In this document: piece after piece, positions 59,150 through 64,000 of the stretch
Numbering within the stretch: the first letter of the stretch is position 1
Layout: each line of letters opens with the position of its first letter
Source: Bacillota bacterium
GTDB taxonomy: Bacteria; Bacillota; Sulfobacillia; Sulfobacillales; Sulfobacillaceae
NCBI GenBank assembly: GCA_023511625.1
Contig: JAIMBD010000003.1
Span: 62,001 to 126,000, forward strand
Direction of reading: 5' to 3'
DNA length: 64,000 nucleotides
Program-made: the position numbers and the translations under genes
Notes under the pieces: generated by a model
Told to the model about the DNA's origin: nothing
What the model saw: the letters and a program-made list of their open reading frames with translations, nothing else
Database searches by the model: none

Positions 59150-59622
59150 TCAGCCACGGTCGCTCAGGCGTTCGCTGAAGGCACGGCCAAGCCGGCGGGT
59201 GGCAATGGCGCGCGCCGTCTGTACGCCGTCGTGGACTACCAACGCCACGCGCTCGACGGACTTCGCCTGGTAAAGACAAGGCCAACCCGGCGCGACGAGC
59301 CGCCACAGGCCTCCGGTCTTGGCGCTCAAGGGCTGCCCGTTGCCCTGGTCGGCCAACAGGAAATCGTGGGCCTCCACGGCCTGAAGGGGAAGGACGGCCA
59401 CGTACCCGCCTTGGGCGACGGCGACAAACCGTGCGCCGGGTAACGGATCGGCCAACGCCAAAAGATCGCGCAGGCGGTACCCGCTCCAGGTCAGGGCGGC
59501 TTCGTCCACCCCTCAACGCAGATGAGGTCCATCGGACATTCCACCCGGGGAAGGGGTGGCAGCGGGTGGGAAAGGACCCAAGGCCGGCGAACCAACCCTT
59601 CGAAGTAGACTGCATCCGGCAT
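59150..59622 (-). pseudogene. Sulfite-oxidase-fold molybdopterin oxidoreductase domain, frameshifted
   Basis: A single-domain molybdopterin-binding oxidoreductase of about 157 residues. It starts at ATG 59622 (SD AAAGGAGG) with MPDAVYFEGLVRRPWVLSHP and continues to MDLICVEGW, which holds the family cysteine that binds molybdenum. There the frame changes: the original frame ends at 59491 (TGA), while the -1 neighbour frame carries on from about 59509 as DEAALTWSGYRLRDLLALAD, FVAVAQGGYVAVLPLQ and KTGGLWRLVAPGWPCLYQAK to 59150. One base missing near 59505-59512 explains it. It may be a recent mutation or a sequencing slip. Confidence 0.7.
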
Positions 59623-59624
59623 CG

Positions 59625-60605
59625 TTACTCCTCCTTTGCGGTTTCGCGGCTCTTCTGGTGGCTGCCAACCGGGGGCCCCTCGGGCGAAACCTCGCTCGAA
59701 GTTCGGACCTGGCTCCTCGTATCGGCCAGGGGCGGCGTCCAAAGGCCCTGGGCCTGACACCATTCCGCGAGCGCACCTTGCCACGCCTTACTTTCCATTG
59801 CCCGCGCATGCCGCCGACGGGCCCCCTCCATCACCGTCAGCCCCGGGGCGTGCAGCCAGGCGCGAGCGGCGGCGTCGGCCCACGCCTGGCTTAAAGTCGG
59901 GGGGAGGCTCTCCCACCACTGCTGAAAGTGCTCCCGGAGCGGGTCTTGGGCTCGGGGCAGCCGTAATGGCGGTGCCTCCTCCCCCTTGGGGCGCGGCGGG
60001 AGATGGCTCGGGGCAGTCCCGAACAGGTGGTCCAACACCCCTGCCCCGGGTGTGATGCCGAACCAGACGGCATCATTCCAGACATGGTGGGCGAGGTGGC
60101 GCCGCTTGATCCACCGGCCGACCGGCGTACGCGGCGCGATCGGGCGGTGGGCCACGAAATGGCACCATTCGAAGTACCCCAGTCCCAAGGCAAAACCAGC
60201 CAAAAGGCCGGGAACCCGCGGCAGGCCGGCCAGCATTCCGAAGACGACAGCCGCCCCGCCCAGTAACGCCGCCGTCCAGGCCAGGGGGATGGGCAGCCAG
60301 CGGTCGTCGCCCGGATGGCGGTGATGTAGCTGGTGCCGGGCCCAAAACGGGGACGGGCGGTGCAGGGCCACGCGGTGAAGCCCGTACTCGGCCCAAAACC
60401 ACGCCCCGAAACCGGCGGCCAAATCGAGGGCGGATGGGCGGAAGACGGCCACCATCGCCGCCACGACGAATGTCGCCAGGCGCGCAGATGGAAAGCGGTA
60501 AAACCGCACCAGAGCTGGGAGGAGGCGATGGCGGTGGCCCCGACGCGCATCGGGCGACAAAGGGCCCACAAGGCCGCCCCGGCGGTTGCCGGAAGCGAGC
60601 GGCAT
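59625..60605 (-). CDS. Fatty-acid-hydroxylase / sterol-desaturase superfamily membrane di-iron protein
   Basis: A 326-residue membrane protein. The His boxes of the superfamily are present in order: HRVALH, HQLHHRH, HFVAH and RRHLAHHVWND (about residues 80-190), among four hydrophobic segments, as in di-iron hydroxylases. The C-terminal 110 residues are an extra helical, Ala/Arg-rich part (QWWESLPPTLSQAWADAA) that I cannot assign. ATG 60605 has AGGAGG 5-6 nt upstream, within the end of the Rieske gene. A Rieske ferredoxin next door is a natural electron donor; the substrate (lipid, carotenoid) is unknown. Confidence 0.78.
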   Translation of the reverse strand: MPLASGNRRGGLVGPLSPDARRGHRHRLLPALVRFYRFPSARLATFVVAAMVAVFRPSALDLAAGFGAWFWAEYGLHRVALHRPSPFWARHQLHHRHPGDDRWLPIPLAWTAALLGGAAVVFGMLAGLPRVPGLLAGFALGLGYFEWCHFVAHRPIAPRTPVGRWIKRRHLAHHVWNDAVWFGITPGAGVLDHLFGTAPSHLPPRPKGEEAPPLRLPRAQDPLREHFQQWWESLPPTLSQAWADAAARAWLHAPGLTVMEGARRRHARAMESKAWQGALAEWCQAQGLWTPPLADTRSQVRTSSEVSPEGPPVGSHQKSRETAKEE

Positions 60606-60609
60606 CGGC

Positions 60610-60951
60610 TTACCTCCTCCCGCTGTCGGCATCGCCGGGCACGCCGATGAAGACGACGGCGTTTCGCACTGACGTGGGCCAGGTGGCGATGGGGGAGACG
60701 GCCGGCATGCGCACCGCCTGTCCGGTCCGAATGTCAAACTGGCCGCCGTGAGCCGGACAGGTGACCGTAAACCCCTCATACCAGCCCTCGGACAGGGAAG
60801 CACCCTGGTGTGAGCAGGTGTCGTCGGTGGCGTAGACCTGGTCGCCCACGCGGTAGAGCGCGATGGCCCACGGGCCCACGAACACCGCCAACGGCGACCG
60901 CTCGGGGATGTCTTCCAGGCGCGCCACCTGCACCCATTGGAGTTCCGCCAC
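60610..60951 (-). CDS. Rieske-type [2Fe-2S] ferredoxin
   Basis: A 113-residue Rieske domain protein. Cluster ligands are CSHQGASL (Cys, His) and CPAHGGQFD (Cys, His), in a NirD/BphF-like domain with a GPWAIALYRVGDQVYATDDT start. GTG 60951 has GGAGGT 8 nt upstream, favoured over the longer frame to 60999. It is the first gene of an operon with the di-iron membrane protein and the sulfite-oxidase-fold gene, and so is probably their electron carrier. The operator at 61027 precedes it. Confidence 0.88.
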   Translation of the reverse strand: MAELQWVQVARLEDIPERSPLAVFVGPWAIALYRVGDQVYATDDTCSHQGASLSEGWYEGFTVTCPAHGGQFDIRTGQAVRMPAVSPIATWPTSVRNAVVFIGVPGDADSGRR

Positions 60952-61026
60952 GAGACTGCACCTCCGTACCGGATTTTGCGGGTTGGAGCTTGTTGCCATG
61001 GTGCGGAAAGAGACCAGCGCGGCACC

Positions 61027-61040
61027 GTGATCGCCGTCAC
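61027..61040 (-). promoter_or_regulatory. Crp/Fnr-like operator of the Rieske operon
   Basis: Palindrome GTGATCGCCGTCAC, 76 bp before the GTG start at 60951. The nearest -10-like - strand hexamer, CACCAT at 61003-60998, begins 30.5 nt from the dyad centre and is weak. Confidence 0.5.
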
Positions 61041-61060
61041 ACTGGCCGACCCCAGTCGTG

Positions 61061-61111
61061 AAAAGGCCGGGGTAAGGGCCGCGGCGGCTGGAGCCGCGGC
61101 CCTTACCCCGG
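61061..61111 (-). terminator. Terminator of the ferredoxin gene
   Basis: A perfect 19-bp stem: CCGGGGTAAGGGCCGCGGC at 61067-61085 with its complement at 61093-61111, 7-nt loop, followed on the - strand by CCTTTTC. It ends the ferredoxin transcript before the Rieske operon's operator. Confidence 0.88.
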
Positions 61112-61125
61112 GTGACCCCAGCCGC

Positions 61126-61398
61126 TCACCGGCGCCGGTAGTAGCGGGCGTTTTCCTCGGCGGCCGCCTGGTACTCTTCGGGCAGGTCTTCCAGGGCAAA
61201 GATGGCCTCGACCGGACACTCCGGCACGCACGCCCCGCAGTCGATGCAGACCTCGGGGTCGATGTAGAGCTGGGGGGCGGCTTCAAAAGCCGCGTCGCCG
61301 TCGAGGTCTTGCGCTGGATGGATGCAATCCACGGGACAGACTTTGACGCAACTTTGGTCTTTGACGTCCACGCACCGTTCGGTGATGACGTGGGGCAT
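61126..61398 (-). CDS. Ferredoxin with two iron-sulfur cluster motifs
   Basis: A 90-residue ferredoxin. First cluster region: ERCVDVKDQSCVKVCPVDCI; second: VCIDCGACVPECPVEAI, a classic CxxCxxCxxxCP. The first has the spacing of 7Fe ferredoxins (a 3Fe-4S plus a 4Fe-4S cluster), as in FdxA. It carries electrons in the cytoplasm. Located between the Rieske operon and narI, with its own operator (61539) and terminator (61061). ATG 61398 follows AAAGGAGGGG. Confidence 0.92.
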   Translation of the reverse strand: MPHVITERCVDVKDQSCVKVCPVDCIHPAQDLDGDAAFEAAPQLYIDPEVCIDCGACVPECPVEAIFALEDLPEEYQAAAEENARYYRRR

Positions 61399-61510
61399 TG
61401 CCCCCCTCCTTTAGCGCCGGACGACATTGTTCCGCACGGCGCCGTCGGCACCCCGGCCCTGGAATTGGCCGGGGTCGGCTCCTCTGCCGTCGGTCCCCGG
61501 CGCTACCTCT

Positions 61511-61552
61511 ACGATACCGGCAGATGGCGCGCTCAACCGTGACCCGCGTCAC
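61511..61552 (-). promoter_or_regulatory. Crp/Fnr-like operator and promoter of the ferredoxin gene
   Basis: Palindrome GTGACCCGCGTCAC (61539-61552). The - strand hexamer TATCGT (61516-61511, four of six matches) begins 29.5 nt from the dyad centre. It lies between the narI stop and the ferredoxin start, so the ferredoxin has its own promoter. Confidence 0.58.
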
Positions 61553-61607
61553 CAAGAATGGCGGCCAAGTCGCCTTCGCCTGGCCAGGGCCACCTGTAGC
61601 GGAGGGT

Positions 61608-62354
61608 TTATCCCCGGGTCCCACCCGGTTGGCGATGCAAGTCCGAGGCGGCTGCCGTCGCGGCGTCTGGGCGCAATGCCCCGCGCCGACGGTACTGGAT
61701 GGGTGCCCGGCGCGGGTAGGCCACCGGCGCACTCCAGAGGTGCACCAGGCGCGAGAAAGGGGTTACGGCAAAAAGGCCGAACGCCAACAGGAGATGGACT
61801 TGGAAAGGCCACGGGAGTTGGCCAAGCAGGCCGGGGTCGGGCTTGAGGAGAAACAAGCTCCGGAACCACGGGCCGACGGTGTGGCGGTATGGAAAGGGAC
61901 CGGCGGTATGGTTGTACCACAGGGTGATGGCGTCCCCGCTTGTGACTACGAGCCACAGCCACCCAAGAGCCACCCAGTCGGAAAGGCTGGACGTGCGCCG
62001 AAGCCGGGGGTGTATCCCGCGGCGCAAGAGGAGGAGGTCTAACCCTACCCAGGCCACGAAGCCGGCAAGACCGCCGATAAGGTCTGCCCCTTGGTGGTAC
62101 AGGGCCGGAGTGATTCCGACCGCCTGCCACATGCCCACCGGGACCAGAAGGCCGAGCACATGGCCTGCCAGCACTGCCAAGATCCCCCAGTGGAAGAGGG
62201 GGCTGCCCCATTTGAGCCAACGGCTTTCCAGGATTTGGCTCGACCGGGACGTCCAGGAGAGCGGGCGGTAGGCGTAGCGGTACAAACAGCCTACGAGCAA
62301 AACGGCGAGACAGAGGTAGGGGTACACGGCGCCCCAAAAAATGCTGGCCAGCAT
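61608..62354 (-). CDS. narI: Respiratory nitrate reductase gamma subunit
   Basis: A 248-residue cytochrome b membrane subunit with five hydrophobic helices. Haem ligands are expected in FHWGILAVLAGHVLG and in QVHLLLAFGLFAVTPFSRLVH (family pattern). NarI takes electrons from menaquinol and passes them to NarH and NarG. ATG 62354 follows GAGGAGGTGCGCC; the longer frame to 62471 lies inside narJ. Last gene of the nar operon as seen here. Confidence 0.92.
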   Translation of the reverse strand: MLASIFWGAVYPYLCLAVLLVGCLYRYAYRPLSWTSRSSQILESRWLKWGSPLFHWGILAVLAGHVLGLLVPVGMWQAVGITPALYHQGADLIGGLAGFVAWVGLDLLLLRRGIHPRLRRTSSLSDWVALGWLWLVVTSGDAITLWYNHTAGPFPYRHTVGPWFRSLFLLKPDPGLLGQLPWPFQVHLLLAFGLFAVTPFSRLVHLWSAPVAYPRRAPIQYRRRGALRPDAATAAASDLHRQPGGTRG

Positions 62355-62373
62355 GGCGCACCTCCTCGTCCTG

Positions 62374-62940
62374 TCAGAAGAGCAGGGGATAGGGAACAGT
62401 CGCCGAGGGGTCTTGGAACTCGGAGAGGGCTCCGCCCGGCTGGGACACGGACCCAAACGTGCCGGCGGCACAGCCTACCAGCGGCCGGTACGGGTGGCCA
62501 GGGTCCAGGCAATCGACCAGATGGGCCAAGGCCTGCCCGACGAGTCGGGAGAGGACTGAGGGAGGATCGGGGGAGACGGCGAGGAACTCGAGCAACGTGG
62601 GGAGGTGGTCGACCCAGGCCGGATTTTTGACCGCATAGCCTGCAGTCCGAATTGCATCGAGGGCCAAGGCCAGCACTGGACCCGGCGGCAAGTCGGGAGG
62701 AAGATGCGCCGAAAGCTGCAAACTGGTCTTCCGGTCAAGATCGAAGGTAGCCACGTAAAGGCTTTCGAGTTCGACGGCGGCCAGGGGTAGGAGGGCCTCA
62801 AGGGCTCGGGCGGCGTCGGCGTCCCGACCAGCCAGGACAGGCAGCAGGCGGTGCGCGCGCCGGCGCCAGCGGGCATCGGGGTAGTCGAGCAGCGCCGCCA
62901 ACGCCTTGCGAAGCCAACGGGTGTGGACGGCGCGGGTCAT
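62374..62940 (-). CDS. narJ: Nitrate reductase assembly chaperone NarJ
   Basis: A 188-residue helical TorD/NarJ-family chaperone that holds NarG during molybdenum cofactor and Fe-S insertion. Typical segments are RWLRKALAALLDYPD, VELESLYVATFDLDRKTSLQLSAHL (landmarks), and PAWVDHLPTLLEFLA. Start ATG 62940 overlaps the narH stop as ATGA. The frame is open far upstream across narH but that is a shadow. Confidence 0.9.
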   Translation of the reverse strand: MTRAVHTRWLRKALAALLDYPDARWRRRAHRLLPVLAGRDADAARALEALLPLAAVELESLYVATFDLDRKTSLQLSAHLPPDLPPGPVLALALDAIRTAGYAVKNPAWVDHLPTLLEFLAVSPDPPSVLSRLVGQALAHLVDCLDPGHPYRPLVGCAAGTFGSVSQPGGALSEFQDPSATVPYPLLF

Positions 62941-64000
62941 GGCCGCACCTCCCCACCCAAGGCCTCGAGGCCGATGAGCCCTTGCTCGGCGCTTAAGTCC
63001 TGGATGCGGTTGCGGTCGGCGGGCGGAATGACAAACCGCTCCGCGTATTTGGCCACGCCGAGTAGGTGCGCCATGGCTCGGACCGCCTCGGGAGTCAATC
63101 CCGCGCGCTCTACCGCCTGGGCGGCCGAGGGCTCTTCGCCGGGTACGAGTTCTGCCCGCATCCAGGTCCGCATGGCCCAAAGGCGCTCGAGAGCCCGGTG
63201 GACCGGCTTCACGTCGCCGGCAGTGAAGAGGGCCGCGAGGTACTCCAGCGGGATGCGCAGGGCCTCGATGGCCGGGAAGGTGGCCTCGTCGACCGCGCCT
63301 GGCCAGTGGTGCAAGACGGGGCTCAAGGGCGGGATGTACCACACCATGGGCAGCGTCCGGTATTCGGGGTGCAAGGGGAGCGCCACCTGCCAGCGCACGG
63401 CCAGGTCGTACACGGGAGAGCGTTGGGCGGCCAGCAGCCACGCGTCGGAGATCCCGGCCGCTCTGGCCTGGTCGATCACCTGCGGGTCGGTGGGGTCGAG
63501 GAACAGGCCGAGCTGTTGTCCGTACAAGTCTTGGGGATCGGGAGAAGAGGCCGCCTCGAGCACCTGGTCGGCGTCGTAGAGGATGGGGCCGAGATAGCGG
63601 ATGCGACCCACGCAGGTCTCCGAGCAGACCGTGGGCAGGCCCGACTCGATGCGGGGATAGCAGAAGGTGCACTTCTCAGCCTTGTGGGTCTGCCAGTTGA
63701 AGTACACCTTCTTGTAGGGACAGGCGCTGATGCAAAAGCGCCACCCCCGGCAGGCCTCCTGGTCCACCAGCACGATGCCGTCCTCGTCCCGCTTGTATAT
63801 TGCCCCCGAAGGGCAGGCGGCGACACAGGCCGGATTGAGGCAGTGCTCACAGATCCGGGGGAGGTAGAAGAGAAAGGTGTGGTGGTACTCCCAGACGATC
63901 CGCTCGCCCATCTCGCTGAGATTGGGGTCTTGTTGGGCCACCGGCGGACCTCCGGCCAAGTCGTCGTCCCAGTTTGGACCCCAATGCGGCTTGTCGAGGG
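62937..64000 (-). CDS. narH: Respiratory nitrate reductase beta subunit (5' end outside window)
   Basis: At least 354 codons of NarH are in the window; the start lies to the right. Cluster motifs: CEHCLNPACVAACPSGAIY, EACRGWRFCISACPYKKVYFN, in which a Trp replaces one Cys, typical of NarH and giving a 3Fe-4S cluster, and KCTFCYPRIESGLPTVC. Also characteristic are HPEYRTLPMVWYIPPLSPV and ERFVIPP. NarH wires NarG to NarI. narG is expected just beyond the window edge. The presence of nar genes beside ctaD supports facultative nitrate respiration. Confidence 0.94.
   Translation of the reverse strand, partial: LDKPHWGPNWDDDLAGGPPVAQQDPNLSEMGERIVWEYHHTFLFYLPRICEHCLNPACVAACPSGAIYKRDEDGIVLVDQEACRGWRFCISACPYKKVYFNWQTHKAEKCTFCYPRIESGLPTVCSETCVGRIRYLGPILYDADQVLEAASSPDPQDLYGQQLGLFLDPTDPQVIDQARAAGISDAWLLAAQRSPVYDLAVRWQVALPLHPEYRTLPMVWYIPPLSPVLHHWPGAVDEATFPAIEALRIPLEYLAALFTAGDVKPVHRALERLWAMRTWMRAELVPGEEPSAAQAVERAGLTPEAVRAMAHLLGVAKYAERFVIPPADRNRIQDLSAEQGLIGLEALGGEVRP

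Noticed and set aside
60606-61451. The 5' half of a 608-codon - strand frame that ends as the fatty-acid hydroxylase gene
   Set aside because: This part runs out of frame over the ferredoxin and Rieske genes, whose cluster motifs are clear. The real start is ATG 60605.
1-64000. CRISPR arrays, rRNA and tRNA genes
   Set aside because: No regularly spaced repeats and no tRNA-like cloverleaf or rRNA sequence was noticed on either strand; without a covariance search a tRNA could be overlooked.

Overview
The window is high-GC DNA (by eye roughly two thirds G+C) from an endospore-forming bacterium. It carries spo0A, spoIVB, spoIIM, the spoIIAA-spoIIAB-sigF operon and a spoVA operon, together with the Bacillota-type order accC, asp23-like, nusB, folD, xseA, xseB, ispA, dxs, tlyA, nadK, argR, recN. 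GTG and TTG starts, 4-bp ATGA/GTGA overlaps and strong Shine-Dalgarno sites are common. A terminal-oxidase subunit I and narH-narJ-narI show respiratory capacity with oxygen and nitrate. My inference is a high-GC, probably thermophilic, deep-branching Bacillota (Symbiobacterium / Thermaerobacter / Sulfobacillus-like grade); no rRNA or tRNA is present to settle it.

Layout. From 1 to about 41.3 kb the DNA is dense core chromosome, nearly all on the + strand: fatty-acid carboxylase, folate, isoprenoid, NAD and DNA-repair genes (1-12.4 kb); a nitrilase-fold protein whose catalytic cysteine is replaced (12.4-13.5 kb); a cyclic di-AMP (ydaO-type) riboswitch in front of a secreted 3D-domain protein; spoIVB and spo0A; an Hfq-like protein, a Nudix enzyme and an EndoQ-type nuclease; ald, xerD, deoB and dacF; the spoIIA operon; a dodecin plus spoVA operon behind a forespore-type promoter; lysA; an M50 peptidase; trpS; a short divergent scpA and scpB. 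A large PAS/GAF/GGDEF gene on the - strand meets scpB tail to tail.

At about 41.3 kb the core order stops and an accessory region begins. It holds a decayed flavin monooxygenase, a decayed gene of unknown type, a LigM/DesA-like folate-dependent demethylase with a class-I amidotransferase, an Mrp/ApbC ATPase with a large haem-copper-oxidase-like membrane protein, hemerythrin, cytochrome oxidase subunit I, a cupin, an operon encoding DUF2249 domains, degenerate ISL3-type insertion sequences, an AhpD-like protein, a Rieske / fatty-acid-hydroxylase-like / sulfite-oxidase-fold operon (the last gene frameshifted), a ferredoxin, and narI-narJ-narH running off the right edge.

The most interesting signal is a shared 14-bp palindrome, GTGATC-N2-G-N-TCAC or very close to it, found upstream of six transcription units in the 49-62 kb redox region. 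In four of the six a -10-like hexamer begins exactly 29.5 nt from the dyad centre, the geometry of class II Crp/Fnr activation. This links the haem-copper-like protein, cytochrome oxidase, cupin, DUF2249 operon, Rieske operon and ferredoxin into one probable regulon next to the nitrate reductase genes. Other points of note are a hairpin between a Shine-Dalgarno site and its start codon, and a dodecin heading a spoVA operon.
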